Positions 8,567 to 17,348 of a stretch of DNA of 64,000 nucleotides are shown in pieces. This DNA is from an uncultured Eubacteriales bacterium (lineage in GTDB: Bacteria > Bacillota > Clostridia > Christensenellales > Aristaeellaceae), in assembly GCA_900550955.1 (NCBI GenBank), contig URUF01000002.1, positions 1-64,000 of the forward strand, written 5' to 3'. Each line of letters starts with the position of its first letter. Within the stretch, counting starts at the first letter, position 1. Below the pieces are notes generated by a model that did not search any database, was not told the DNA's origin, and saw only the letters and a program-made list of their open reading frames with translations. Made by a program: the position numbers and the translations under genes.

Positions 8567-9253
8567 ATGCGTATTAGCAAAAAAGCGATTTTGGCCGGGC
8601 TGGAGGCGCAGTACCCGGACGCAAAGCCGGAATTGAACTTCCATAACCCCTATGAAACGCTTGTGGCCGTAATGCTTTCCGCCCAGTGCACGGACAAGCA
8701 GGTCAACAAGGTAACGCCCGCGCTGTTTGAGCGCTACCCCACGGTGGAGGCGATGGCCGCCGCCAGCGTGGAGGACGTATACCCCATGGTAAAAAGCTGC
8801 GGCTTTAAAACCAAGGCTAATAATATTGTGGAAAGCTGCCGCCTGATTATGTTGCGCCACGGCGGCGAGGTGCCCGGCGATATGAAAGCGCTCACGGCGT
8901 TGCCCGGCGTGGGGCAGAAAACCGCAAACGTGGTGCTGGCCAACGCGTTTGGCGTGCCAACCATTGCTGTGGACACGCACGTGTTCCGCGTATCCAACCG
9001 CCTGGGCCTGGCGGACGCCAAAAACGTGGAGGAAACGGAGCGCCAGCTCCAAAAGGCCATTCCCAAAAAGGATTGGGTGGCCGCCCACCACTGGCTCATC
9101 TTTCACGGGCGCAGGGTATGCCATGCGCGAAATCCGGAATGCGCGGCGTGTACCCTGCGCGCAATGTGCAAGGCGGCCAACGCGGCCGGCGGCGCGGTTG
9201 TTACGCCTAAGCCCGTGCGCAAGGCCCAAAAGCAGGAGCAGGCCCAGGCCTGA
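8567..9253 (+). CDS. nth: Endonuclease III
   Basis: DNA glycosylase/AP lyase for oxidised pyrimidines. The helix-hairpin-helix LPGVGQKTANVV carries the catalytic lysine, and VDTHVFRV carries the catalytic aspartate. A [4Fe-4S] cluster motif C-x6-C-x2-C-x5-C (VCHARNPECAACTLRAMC) is complete. At 228 residues it is slightly longer than E. coli Nth because of a Lys/Gln-rich tail. AAAGGAA lies eleven bases before the start. It opens a plus-strand run with obg 33 bases downstream. Confidence 0.95.
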   Translation: MRISKKAILAGLEAQYPDAKPELNFHNPYETLVAVMLSAQCTDKQVNKVTPALFERYPTVEAMAAASVEDVYPMVKSCGFKTKANNIVESCRLIMLRHGGEVPGDMKALTALPGVGQKTANVVLANAFGVPTIAVDTHVFRVSNRLGLADAKNVEETERQLQKAIPKKDWVAAHHWLIFHGRRVCHARNPECAACTLRAMCKAANAAGGAVVTPKPVRKAQKQEQAQA

Positions 9254-9286
9254 GCCAAGTTTTCAAAATCAGTAAGGAGCATTTCA

Positions 9287-10558
9287 ATGGCGTCATTCGT
9301 GGATCGGGTCAGGATTACGGCAAAGGCGGGCAACGGCGGCAACGGCTGCGTATCGTTCCACCGCGAAAAGTTTGTGCAAAACGGCGGGCCGGATGGCGGC
9401 GACGGCGGCAACGGCGGCAATATTGTTTTGTATGCCGATCCCAACATGCACACGCTGCTGGATTTTCGCTTTCACAGCAAATACATGGCGGAAAACGGCG
9501 TGGACGGCAGCGCGGGCCGCTGCCACGGCAAGCGCGGGCAGGATTTGGTTATCAAGGTGCCTGTGGGCACCGTGTTTTTGCGCGACGAAGACGGCGCCGT
9601 GGTGGCCGATATGAGCCAGCCTGGGCAGAGCAAGGTGCTTTTGCGCGGCGGGCAGGGCGGCTATGGCAACCAGCATTTTGCCACGCCCACGCGCCAGGCC
9701 CCCAATTTTGCCAAGCCCGGTATCCGCACCGAGGCGCACGTGTTCCGCCTGGAGCTAAAAACCATTGCGGACGTAGGGTTGGTAGGCTTCCCCAATGTGG
9801 GCAAAAGCACCATCCTGGCAACGCTCACCTCGGCCAAGCCCAAAATTGCGAACTATCATTTTACCACGCTCACGCCCAACCTGGGCATTGTGCAGCGCTA
9901 CGAGAGCGAATTTGTGCTGGCGGATATCCCCGGTTTGGTGGAGGGCGCAAGCGAGGGCGTAGGCCTGGGACACGACTTTTTGCGCCATGTGGAGCGCACC
10001 CGCCTTCTTTTGCACGTGGTGGACGCTTCCGGCTGCGAGGGCCGCGACCCGCTGGACGATTTCCGCATCATCAATGAGGAGCTTGAAAAGTACGGCGAAC
10101 CGGTGGGCCGCCCGCAGCTGGTGGTGCTGAATAAGTGCGATTTGATCTATGACGAAGAACGCATTGAAACGCTCAAAAAGCGGTTTGAGGAGATGGGCTA
10201 TGCCGCCTTTGCGGTAAGCGCCGCCGCCAACCGCGGCTTTGACGCGTTGCTTAACGAGGTTACGCGGCTGCTGCCCGAGCTGCCGCCGCCCCGCGTATTC
10301 GAGGAGGAGGAAATATCGGATAGCCGCGTGCTGCCGGACGACGGCTTCACCATCCGCCGGGAGAACGACGTGTTCTTTGTGGAGGGCGCGGCCATGCAGC
10401 GCTTTATCGACAGCGTAAACTTTGACGACGAGGAAAGCCTGAACTGGTTTCACCGCACGCTGCGCGACCGCGGCATTATACAGGCCCTGCGCGATAAGGG
10501 CGCGCAGGAGGGCAGCACCATCGCCATTGGCGATATGGAATTTGACTTTATAGAGTAG
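9287..10558 (+). CDS. obg: Obg/CgtA GTPase
   Basis: Essential ribosome-assembly and stress GTPase. The glycine-rich Obg fold (GNGGNGCVSF, GGPDGGDGGNGGN) covers residues 1-158. The G domain has the P-loop GFPNVGKS, switch DIPGLVEG and specificity motif NKCD. A C-terminal OCT domain is present, so this is the long Gram-positive form (423 residues). AAGGAG precedes the ATG. It normally follows rplU-rpmA; here nth takes that place. yhbY follows by 12 bases. Confidence 0.97.
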   Translation: MASFVDRVRITAKAGNGGNGCVSFHREKFVQNGGPDGGDGGNGGNIVLYADPNMHTLLDFRFHSKYMAENGVDGSAGRCHGKRGQDLVIKVPVGTVFLRDEDGAVVADMSQPGQSKVLLRGGQGGYGNQHFATPTRQAPNFAKPGIRTEAHVFRLELKTIADVGLVGFPNVGKSTILATLTSAKPKIANYHFTTLTPNLGIVQRYESEFVLADIPGLVEGASEGVGLGHDFLRHVERTRLLLHVVDASGCEGRDPLDDFRIINEELEKYGEPVGRPQLVVLNKCDLIYDEERIETLKKRFEEMGYAAFAVSAAANRGFDALLNEVTRLLPELPPPRVFEEEEISDSRVLPDDGFTIRRENDVFFVEGAAMQRFIDSVNFDDEESLNWFHRTLRDRGIIQALRDKGAQEGSTIAIGDMEFDFIE

Positions 10559-10570
10559 AGGGATCAACGC

Positions 10571-10858
10571 ATGCTAACGAGCAAACAGCGCGCAAACCTG
10601 CGCGGCATGGCCAACACCTTGGAAACCATTCTATACATCGGCAAGGAAGGCATTACCGAGAATACCGTCAAAGAGGCTTACGACGCGCTGGAGGCGCGCG
10701 AGCTGATTAAATGCGCCGTGCAGCAGGGCTGCGAGCTTTCCGCCCGCGAGGCGCTGGACGAGCTGTGCCGCCGCGTGTATGCCGAGCCTGTGCAGTGCAT
10801 TGGCCGCCGTTTTGTAATGTACCGCGAAAGCCGCCAGCACAAGCGTATCGAGCTGTAA
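10571..10858 (+). CDS. yhbY: YhbY-family CRM-domain RNA-binding protein
   Basis: A 95-residue single CRM domain associated with pre-50S ribosomes. The family signature appears as LRGMANTLETILYIGKEG at the N-terminus, with conserved ALEARELIK in the middle. The obg-yhbY pairing is common and links both to large-subunit assembly. GAGGGATCAACGC precedes the start. Thirty bases separate it from the next gene, so the downstream nuclease and helicase are probably co-transcribed. Confidence 0.93.
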   Translation: MLTSKQRANLRGMANTLETILYIGKEGITENTVKEAYDALEARELIKCAVQQGCELSAREALDELCRRVYAEPVQCIGRRFVMYRESRQHKRIEL

Positions 10859-10888
10859 AACCAACGATGCCGCAAGGGGGAACGCAGA

Positions 10889-11251
10889 ATGCTTGAAACG
10901 GTGCTGAATGCATTGGGCGAGCTGCGTTCTCCCTTTGCATTGTACGAAAGCGATATCCACGCCTGGGTAGAAGCGCGCTTTGTAAGCGCGGGGCTTGAGT
11001 TTGCGCATGAGGCGCGTATCGGCACGGGATGCCGCATTGATTATCTTGTGGGAAATGTGGGCGTGGAGATTAAAAAGGGCAGGCCCGACGCTTCCGCGCT
11101 GAAGCGCCAGCTTATGCGCTATGCGCAATGCGAGGCTATCCATGCGCTTGTGGTGCTCACCCAGCAGGGCGTGGCCTTGCCGGAAAGCCTTTGCGGCAAG
11201 CCTGTTCGCAGCATCGCGCTTAACCGGTTATGGGGGGTGGCGCTGCCGTGA
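10889..11251 (+). CDS. Small PD-(D/E)XK-fold putative nuclease
   Basis: A 120-residue protein without an obvious named family. It shows the ordered restriction-endonuclease-like core: a glutamate in the first helix (AWVEARF), an aspartate in CRIDYLV, the E-x-K strand VGVEIKKG, then a helix with QLMRYAQ typical of the motif IV Gln/Tyr. Together these fit a metal-dependent nuclease or Holliday-junction-resolvase-like fold (inference from motif order). GGGGGAACGCAG precedes the ATG. Its stop codon overlaps the GTG start of the helicase gene (GTGA), so the two are probably translated as a coupled pair. Confidence 0.72.
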   Translation: MLETVLNALGELRSPFALYESDIHAWVEARFVSAGLEFAHEARIGTGCRIDYLVGNVGVEIKKGRPDASALKRQLMRYAQCEAIHALVVLTQQGVALPESLCGKPVRSIALNRLWGVALP

Positions 11252-13014
11252 GCGAGGATCAACCCTTTGCGTTGCTGCCTCCCTATTTGACCGATAGCAG
11301 CGGCGCGCAGCCGGAGGCGGGCGCAAACCGCCGTACCTATGGCACGCTCAGCTATAACAAGCGGCGCAACTGCTGGGTGGTGAAGGGCGACCCGAGCGTG
11401 ACGGAGCTTTGCAAGCGGCTGTTTCCGGGCACGGAAACCAGCCGCCGCGGCGAGGCGCGCTTCACCGCGCACAGGCGCATCGTGGGCGAGCTGAACTGGC
11501 TGATGCTTCGCTACCCGCTTACCGTGCGCGCAAGCGATATGGCGCGGTGGGAAGCCGCCCTTTCGGACGCGCGGGAATACGTGGTGCGCCGGGAATTGGC
11601 GCGCGCCCTGCCGGAGCGCGTAACGCCCAGCCCCACCGCGTTTCACGGCACGCTTACAGGCTTTCAGGAGGAGGGCCTGGCCTTTTTGCTGCGCACGGAC
11701 CGGGGCCTATTGGCCGACGAGATGGGCCTGGGCAAAACCGTGCAGGCGCTGGCCATGCTATCCCAAACAGGCGCGTATCCCGCGCTGATTGTGGCCCCGC
11801 CGCATTTGATGCGCAACTGGCAAAACGAGATTGCCCGCTTTGTTACGAAGCCTGACGGGACGACCCTGAGCGTGCACGTGCTAAAAGGTATCAAACCCTA
11901 CGAACTGCCCAAGGCCGATATCTATTTGATGCACTACCTGCTTTTGCGCGGCTGGAAAGAGGCTTTACCGGACGCGGGCATCCCCACCGTGATTTTTGAT
12001 GAAATCCAGGAGCTGCGCCACAGCGGCACGGAAAAATACTCCGCCGCAAGCCTTTTGGCAGGCGCGGCGCAGCGCGTGATTGGCCTGAGCGGAACGCCCA
12101 TTTACAACCGCGGCGCGGAAATATGGAACATAGTGAATATCCTGGATTACCACTTCCTGGGCGACTATGAAAGCTTCACCCGCGAATGGTGCTACGGCTA
12201 TGGCAATCAGATTGTGGCCAAGCCTGAATTGCTTGGCGAAAAGCTGCGTGAGGAAGGGCTTATGCTCAGGCGCACCAAGCAGGAGGTGCTCAAGGAGCTG
12301 CCGCCCAAGCGCCGCCTGGTGATGCCCGTAGACAGCGACGACGGCGTGTACCGTAAGCTGATGCAACCCGTCGCCGCCGCGATTCATCAGCTTAAAACCA
12401 ACGCGGCCGCCAGCCAGAGCCAGCGCGCCCTGTGGGAAATGGAGATTGAGCGGGGAGAACGTCAGGCCACCGGCATTGCCAAGGCCCCGTATGTGGCCCA
12501 GTTCGTGCGCGCCCTTCTGGACGCGGAGGAGCGGGTGCTGCTGTTTGCGCACCATCATGAGGTGATGGATATTTACAAGCGGGAGCTAAAGGCCTATTCG
12601 CCCGCCTTTCTCACGGGGCGCGAAACGCCCGCCATGAAGGAACGCGCCGTGGAGCGTTTCATGACGGGCCGTACCAATTTGTGCTGCATATCGCTGCGGG
12701 CGGCGGCTGGCCTGAACCTTCAGCGCGCCAGCTGCGTTGTGTTTGGCGAGCTGGATTGGTCGCCCGCAGTACATAGCCAGGCGGAGGATCGCGCCCACCG
12801 CATGGGGCAGACGGATTCCATCCTGTGCTACTACCTGGTTTCCTCCGGCGGCAGCGATCAGGACATGCAGGATGCGCTGGGCCTGAAGGTGAGCCAGTTT
12901 GTGGCCCTGATGGGCGATACGCCCCAAACCCAGGCGGATGCGCTTTTGAGCGCGCAGGCAGCCAGAACCTATGTGGAGCGGCTGGTGAACCGTCTGGTGA
13001 GCGAGGCCGGCTGA
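11248..13014 (+). CDS. SNF2-family DNA helicase/translocase (SMARCAL1/HARP-like)
   Basis: Two RecA-like lobes with SNF2 motifs in order: DEMGLGKT (Walker A), VIFDEIQ (Walker B, DEIQ), GLSGTP (III), a motif V region ending GLNLQRAS, and AEDRAHRMGQ (VI). About 130 N-terminal residues precede the motor and include a TYGTLSYN segment. Enzymes of this type translocate on or remodel branched DNA without classic strand separation (family knowledge). I chose GTG at 11248 because GGGGGGTGG lies just upstream and it forms a GTGA overlap with the nuclease; ATG at 11230 is the alternative. It ends four bases from the convergent LysM gene. Confidence 0.85.
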   Translation: MSEDQPFALLPPYLTDSSGAQPEAGANRRTYGTLSYNKRRNCWVVKGDPSVTELCKRLFPGTETSRRGEARFTAHRRIVGELNWLMLRYPLTVRASDMARWEAALSDAREYVVRRELARALPERVTPSPTAFHGTLTGFQEEGLAFLLRTDRGLLADEMGLGKTVQALAMLSQTGAYPALIVAPPHLMRNWQNEIARFVTKPDGTTLSVHVLKGIKPYELPKADIYLMHYLLLRGWKEALPDAGIPTVIFDEIQELRHSGTEKYSAASLLAGAAQRVIGLSGTPIYNRGAEIWNIVNILDYHFLGDYESFTREWCYGYGNQIVAKPELLGEKLREEGLMLRRTKQEVLKELPPKRRLVMPVDSDDGVYRKLMQPVAAAIHQLKTNAAASQSQRALWEMEIERGERQATGIAKAPYVAQFVRALLDAEERVLLFAHHHEVMDIYKRELKAYSPAFLTGRETPAMKERAVERFMTGRTNLCCISLRAAAGLNLQRASCVVFGELDWSPAVHSQAEDRAHRMGQTDSILCYYLVSSGGSDQDMQDALGLKVSQFVALMGDTPQTQADALLSAQAARTYVERLVNRLVSEAG

Positions 13015-13018
13015 CGGG

Positions 13019-13882
13019 CTAGCGTGGCAGCACCACCGTAACGCCGGCTTCAAAGTCCTGTGGGGCAAGGCAGGGATTTGAGCGCAGAAGGCTTGCCACC
13101 GGCAGGTTAAAGCGAACGGCCACGGCCTCCAGCGTTTCGCCCTCTGCCAGGGTGTAGGTTTCAGGCAGGGTACAGGGTACGTTTTCCCTGGGCACACAGA
13201 TGGTTTGGCCCACGCGCAGCGTGTCCAGGTCAACGCCGGGATTGGCCGTTTCCAGCGTGTGGCGGCTCACCAGGTTGCGGATTTGCACGTCCGATACGCT
13301 TTGCCCCTTCTGGATGGTCCACTGCGTATCCTCGGAGCAGGGCAGCGTAAGATCGGGCGAGAGGCAGCCGTTCTCGGGGCAGGGGGCGCTCTGGGATGTA
13401 TCGGGGGATGGACTGGCGGTACTGCCGCCGGTTTCCGGCGTGGTGGGCGCGGTGGGAGCGGGCGTTGTGCCCGTGCTGCCGGACGCGCCAGTTCCGTTTG
13501 CCGTGCCGGTGTTGCCGGGGGTTCCGCTGGTTGTGCCGGTGGAGCCGGAGGAGCCGTTTGCCGTGCCGGTATTGCCGGCCGTGCCCGAGGAGCCCGCGCT
13601 GCCGTTGGTTGTGCCGGTGGAGCCGGAGGTTGCGCCGCCGTTGGTTGTGCCGGTATTGCCGCCGGTTGCGCCGCCAAGGCCGCCGGTGCTTGGCGAGTCG
13701 TCCTCCTCGCGGGGAATGCATAGCACATCGCCTACCATCAGGCGGGCGGGATGGATATCGCGGTTGGCGGCCAGCAGGTCGCGCAGCGGCACGCCCAGCT
13801 TATGGGCAATGAGGTAGAAGCTGTCGCCGCGCTTAACAACGTATTCCTCCGCGCAGTTTCCTGTGTTTTCCGGTTGGGTCAT
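13019..13882 (-). CDS. LysM-repeat protein with Gly/Thr/Ser-rich linker
   Basis: 287 residues without a signal peptide. An N-terminal LysM (YVVKRGDSFYLIAHKLGV...) is followed by about 110 residues of Gly/Thr/Ser/Asn-rich low complexity, then two more LysM-like units (WTIQKGQSVSD... and YTLAEGETLEAVAV...). LysM binds N-acetylglucosamine polymers such as peptidoglycan. Lack of a secretion signal in a multi-LysM protein recalls SafA/spore-coat-type proteins assembled inside the mother cell (inference). Eight cysteines are scattered over the domains, three of them close to proline. AAAGGAG precedes the ATG. Confidence 0.78.
   Translation of the reverse strand: MTQPENTGNCAEEYVVKRGDSFYLIAHKLGVPLRDLLAANRDIHPARLMVGDVLCIPREEDDSPSTGGLGGATGGNTGTTNGGATSGSTGTTNGSAGSSGTAGNTGTANGSSGSTGTTSGTPGNTGTANGTGASGSTGTTPAPTAPTTPETGGSTASPSPDTSQSAPCPENGCLSPDLTLPCSEDTQWTIQKGQSVSDVQIRNLVSRHTLETANPGVDLDTLRVGQTICVPRENVPCTLPETYTLAEGETLEAVAVRFNLPVASLLRSNPCLAPQDFEAGVTVVLPR
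13480..13680. repeat. Low-complexity triplet-based repeat encoding the LysM linker
   Basis: Imperfect tandem units built from GTTGTGCCGGT and GAGCCG-like blocks (as read on the plus strand), all in multiples of three. They could expand or contract by slippage without breaking the frame, changing linker length. Confidence 0.6.
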
Positions 13883-13944
13883 AGAAGGGTTCTCCTTTCA
13901 GGTTCATTTCCCTACAATCTATGACCCCTTTGGCCTTAACTTGC

Positions 13945-14124
13945 CTACCAGCTGCGTCCGCGCGCTTCAAAACTTGCGGCCAGGCGTTCCAGGTCCGCAT
14001 AGGTGTGGATGCTTTGCCGCTGCTCCTGAAGCGCTACCTGCGCGTCGGGTGAAAAGCGTTCAAACAGGCTTTTGCTTTGGGGATCGTTCTCAATGAGCTC
14101 CCGAAGGGTAGGATAGGAATCCAT
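13945..14124 (-). CDS. Small protein of unknown function (59 residues)
   Basis: MDSYPTLRELIENDPQSKSL starts an acidic-basic mixed helix-rich protein with no cysteine or membrane segment. I chose this ATG because GAGGTGAT lies four bases upstream; a longer in-frame start further up has no ribosome-binding site. It sits between the LysM gene and the divergent zinc-ribbon gene. The sequence resembles short uncharacterised proteins with a SPDAQ.ALQ helix but I cannot assign a family. Confidence 0.6.
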   Translation of the reverse strand: MDSYPTLRELIENDPQSKSLFERFSPDAQVALQEQRQSIHTYADLERLAASFEARGRSW

Positions 14125-14203
14125 TTTTATCACCTCATCATCAGCATGCCCGCCTGCGCGGGAGCTATTCGCTTTTTTAAGATCAGGGAAGGGCTGTGAT
14201 AGC

Positions 14204-14884
14204 ATGGTTAATTATTGCCGCAAATGCAAGGCAGAGGTTCCTCTTGGCGAAACGTGCCCCTATTGCGGCGGCAAGCTTGCGCAAACGGGCGAGCAGGTTT
14301 CCATCGGCGTGGTGCGCACGCCGCTAAGGGAGTGGTTTGCTTGGAACAACGTGCTGCGCGTGGCGCTGCCGGTATGGCTGCTGGCGCTGGGAATTGTGAT
14401 CGCCTCCGAGGCGGCCGCCACAGGCGCGCAGGGGGTGGCGGCCCTGTTTTCCCAGGGCTTCTTTGGCGTAATGCTGGGCGTGCTTGGCATAATGCTGGGG
14501 CTGTTATGCCTGCTGCTAGCCTTGCAGGGCACGGAAAAGGTACACTATGTGCTGGATAAGCAGGGCGTGCATGCCCGCACCTATTTGCACAACCCGGGGC
14601 CCATTCAGCTGTATACCCGGTTTGTTACGCCTGAAGCCGTTGAAAAGCTTGCCTCCACGGATGACCGCCCGGCGCTGGAGGGCCTTACGCTGGTACGTCG
14701 CGTCACGCTGCCCTGGAGCGCCGTTCGCCGCGTGCGTATCTGGCGCGAGGGCGGAGCTATGCTATTTTTCAGGCCGCGCTTTTGGCAGGCGCTGGCCATG
14801 CGCTGCCCCACCGGCAGCCTTGAGGAGGCCGAGGCCTTTACGCGCAAGAAGCTTAAGCGCTACAAGGGCGTGCGGATAAGCTGA
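14204..14884 (+). CDS. Zinc-ribbon membrane protein of unknown function
   Basis: The N-terminal zinc ribbon has two CxxC knuckles (YCRKCKAE and CPYCGGKL). Two hydrophobic segments follow (about residues 50-75 and 82-107). A C-terminal soluble region of about 115 residues contains basic motifs such as TLVRRVTLPWSAVRRVRIWR. The layout is a cytosolic zinc ribbon anchored by a hairpin of two helices with a cytosolic tail that looks PH-like or bPH2-like (inference). A purine-rich AGGGAAGG precedes the start. No operon partner is evident. Confidence 0.68.
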   Translation: MVNYCRKCKAEVPLGETCPYCGGKLAQTGEQVSIGVVRTPLREWFAWNNVLRVALPVWLLALGIVIASEAAATGAQGVAALFSQGFFGVMLGVLGIMLGLLCLLLALQGTEKVHYVLDKQGVHARTYLHNPGPIQLYTRFVTPEAVEKLASTDDRPALEGLTLVRRVTLPWSAVRRVRIWREGGAMLFFRPRFWQALAMRCPTGSLEEAEAFTRKKLKRYKGVRIS

Positions 14885-14977
14885 ATGATAAGGAATGCCC
14901 CTCACGACAGGATAAGTCTGGATTGAAATTGTCCTGACGCGGGAAGAAGCGTTCGCCAACGAGAGCTTTGCTACGGG

Positions 14978-15007
14978 TGTGCGGGAGCCCAAACGGCCTC
15001 CCGCACA
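14978..15007 (+). terminator. Terminator-like hairpin
   Basis: A ten-base perfect stem TGTGCGGGAG/CTCCCGCACA with a ten-base loop is followed on the plus strand by AATTTTA. It lies between the convergent zinc-ribbon gene and LacI-fusion gene and may serve the former. Confidence 0.6.
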
Positions 15008-15026
15008 AATTTTACCCGCTCAAGCG

Positions 15027-17261
15027 CTAATGCTGATAGTTTTCAAGGGAAAACTGGGTCAGCTCCGTTAAATCATGCGAACCGGCGCGGCGCGCCGTCA
15101 GCTGGTTAAGCCTGCTTTGCGCGCTCTCAAAGGCCTGCTCCGGCGTTTCCTTGCCGTTGATGGCGGCTAGCAGATGGTTGCCAAGCACAGCCTCAAACAC
15201 AAACTGCGTTAGGTTGCCGCCGGAGGAGGCCAGAATGGGCCTGCGGGTGCCCAAAAGGATGTTGCTTTGCAGCTGCGCAAGCCAGGGGTAGGTATCCAGG
15301 ATTTCGCGGTGCTCATATACGCAGCGGCAGGCGGAGATACCGCCCAGCATTACCAGCTCGGGAGCGATTTCCTCGCCTGTGGCCCAGCGCACAAATTCGT
15401 ATGCCTCCAGGGGCTGCGCGCAATGACGGCTAATGCACAGCGAGCCGCCGCCCAGCAAAGGGCGCTTGCCCGGCACGGCGGCAAAGCCTATTTCCATGCC
15501 GATGTTGGCGCTTTGGGTGCGCACAAAATGCGAGGCATGGTTTGCAAACACCACCGCCATGGCGGTTTGACCGTTTACGAAATCCTGGGCGATCTGGCTC
15601 CAGCTAAACGTTGGCACGGGGCTTACATATTTGGAAAAGGCGATGTAATCCTTCAGGGTTTGCAGCGCCGTGGGGGTTAGCAGGTTCAGGCAGCCGCTGC
15701 CGCAGTAGGAAAGGCTTCCGGCGGAGAGCAGCCTTGGCAAATATTCGGACGCTACGGAGATTGGGCGGGCAGGCGCCAATGTGGAGCCGTATAGAATGGG
15801 GGAATCCGCCCGATAGGCCCGCGAGAAGAAACGGGCGATCATGTCAAATTCCTCATAGGTTTCCGGCACGCTAAGCTGCCGGCCCGTTTGCTCGTAGAAG
15901 GCGCGGCTTTGGCCCATATTATCAAAAATATCCTTTTGGTAAAACAGCATTTGCACCGCCACGTCAAAGGGCAGGGCATAGGGCCGGCCTTCCACATCGG
16001 AAAACTCGTTTCTTAGCCCAGGCAGCAAAGGGCCGTAGGCGGAGGCGATATCGCTGTCCAGCTCGTCCAGCGGGCGGAACAGGCGCGTGGCCAGGAAGGA
16101 CAGATGGGCGGGGTCCAAACGTACAACGTCCCATCTGTCCGCATAGGGCGATACCATTTCCGCAAGCACCTGGTCTATGCTTGCGGTGTGCAGCTCAACA
16201 GGAATCCCTGTGCGATGGGTAAAACGCGAGAGCAAATAGCGCAGCGCGTCCACAGTGGGCGTGGTGTGGGCAAGCAGATGAAGCGGCCGCTTGCGCAGCA
16301 CAGCGGGCGCGCCGCAGGGGGATACGCATTTTGAAACGCCATAGCGGCGCGGCTGAAGGGCGGCGCCGCTTTCCACACGGTCAAGCATTGCGTCCACGGC
16401 GTCGTGCCCCATTTGACGGTAGTTCAGCTTTAGCGTATGCCAGCTTCTGCGGTGGGTTGGCCGCAGCGAGGAAAGCACATACAGCCTGGGCAGCGCCTCG
16501 CCGCCCTCCTCAAAGGCGCGGCTGACGCTTACGGCGGCCGCCTCGCTAAAGCAAATCACCGTGCCGGGCATGGGCTGGCTTTGCAAAAGCTCGTATACGG
16601 CGGGGGATTGGGCGGCGCGGATGGTGTAAAAGAAGGTGATTCCCGGCAGCAGGCGCTTGAGCGCGCCGCAAAACGCCTGCTGATCCAGGAACTGGCCGTC
16701 GCCCACGACGGCGCTTACAGCCTCAGCGGGCCCGCCAGAGGAACGGATGCTCCTGTTGATTTCTTCCGCCGCCTTCTCCATGGGGAAAACGTAGGAGGGG
16801 ATTTGCGGGCTACACGCCGGGCGCTCCAGAAACAAAAGCGGCACCTTGCGCGAAAGCAGGGGCTGGTACTCGGCCTGATGATCGCTTAAGCAGGATACCG
16901 TAAGCGCCCCGCATACCTTGAGCGCCTGCGCCTCGGAAATGGCGCGCCGCTCCTGATAGGGCATATCGCCAGTTAAAAAGAGCCGGAGGGAATAGCCGCG
17001 CGCCTCCGCGCGGCGCAAAATGCCGGTATAGAGATCAGCGTATTGGTTTTCCTCCAGCGATGGCAAAATCACCGCAAGCGTTTTTACCGCGCCGCGCCGT
17101 AGCTGGCTCGCCTTTTCATCAATGGCGTAGCCCATGGCGCGCGCTGTTTGCTCCACCAGGCGTATTTTTTCATAGCTTACGCCGCCGCGCTTGTTGAGCA
17201 CGTTGGATACGGTGCCGTGGGAAACGCCCGCGGCTTTTGCGATATCCTTAATCGTTGGCAT
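15027..17261 (-). CDS. LacI-family regulator fused to a solute-binding-protein domain
   Basis: 744 residues in three parts. Residues 1-50 are a LacI helix-turn-helix (TIKDIAKAAGVSHGTVSNVL). Residues 60-318 form a LacI-type periplasmic-binding-fold sensor (TLAVILPSLEENQYADLYTG). From about residue 326 to the end runs a second sensor resembling an extracellular solute-binding protein of sugar ABC importers (e.g. YALPFDVAVQMLFYQKDIF, FVNGQTAMAVVFANHASHF, VRWATGEE). There is no signal peptide, so both sensors are cytosolic. GGAGGG precedes the ATG. It diverges from the HAD/ABC/nagAB operon, which it presumably controls together with its own promoter. Confidence 0.88.
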   Translation of the reverse strand: MPTIKDIAKAAGVSHGTVSNVLNKRGGVSYEKIRLVEQTARAMGYAIDEKASQLRRGAVKTLAVILPSLEENQYADLYTGILRRAEARGYSLRLFLTGDMPYQERRAISEAQALKVCGALTVSCLSDHQAEYQPLLSRKVPLLFLERPACSPQIPSYVFPMEKAAEEINRSIRSSGGPAEAVSAVVGDGQFLDQQAFCGALKRLLPGITFFYTIRAAQSPAVYELLQSQPMPGTVICFSEAAAVSVSRAFEEGGEALPRLYVLSSLRPTHRRSWHTLKLNYRQMGHDAVDAMLDRVESGAALQPRRYGVSKCVSPCGAPAVLRKRPLHLLAHTTPTVDALRYLLSRFTHRTGIPVELHTASIDQVLAEMVSPYADRWDVVRLDPAHLSFLATRLFRPLDELDSDIASAYGPLLPGLRNEFSDVEGRPYALPFDVAVQMLFYQKDIFDNMGQSRAFYEQTGRQLSVPETYEEFDMIARFFSRAYRADSPILYGSTLAPARPISVASEYLPRLLSAGSLSYCGSGCLNLLTPTALQTLKDYIAFSKYVSPVPTFSWSQIAQDFVNGQTAMAVVFANHASHFVRTQSANIGMEIGFAAVPGKRPLLGGGSLCISRHCAQPLEAYEFVRWATGEEIAPELVMLGGISACRCVYEHREILDTYPWLAQLQSNILLGTRRPILASSGGNLTQFVFEAVLGNHLLAAINGKETPEQAFESAQSRLNQLTARRAGSHDLTELTQFSLENYQH

Positions 17262-17303
17262 AGGGGCCCTCCAGGTGGTATTCCGAAACTTGCGTTCTTC
17301 TTT

Positions 17304-17332
17304 ACAATACACCAGTTGCGCATACTTTGCAA
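17304..17332 (-). promoter_or_regulatory. Promoter of the LacI-fusion gene
   Basis: Minus strand: -35 TTGCAA, 17-base spacer, -10 TATTGT, giving a leader of about 35 bases. Confidence 0.6.
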
Positions 17333-17348
17333 GAAAGGATTGACATCA

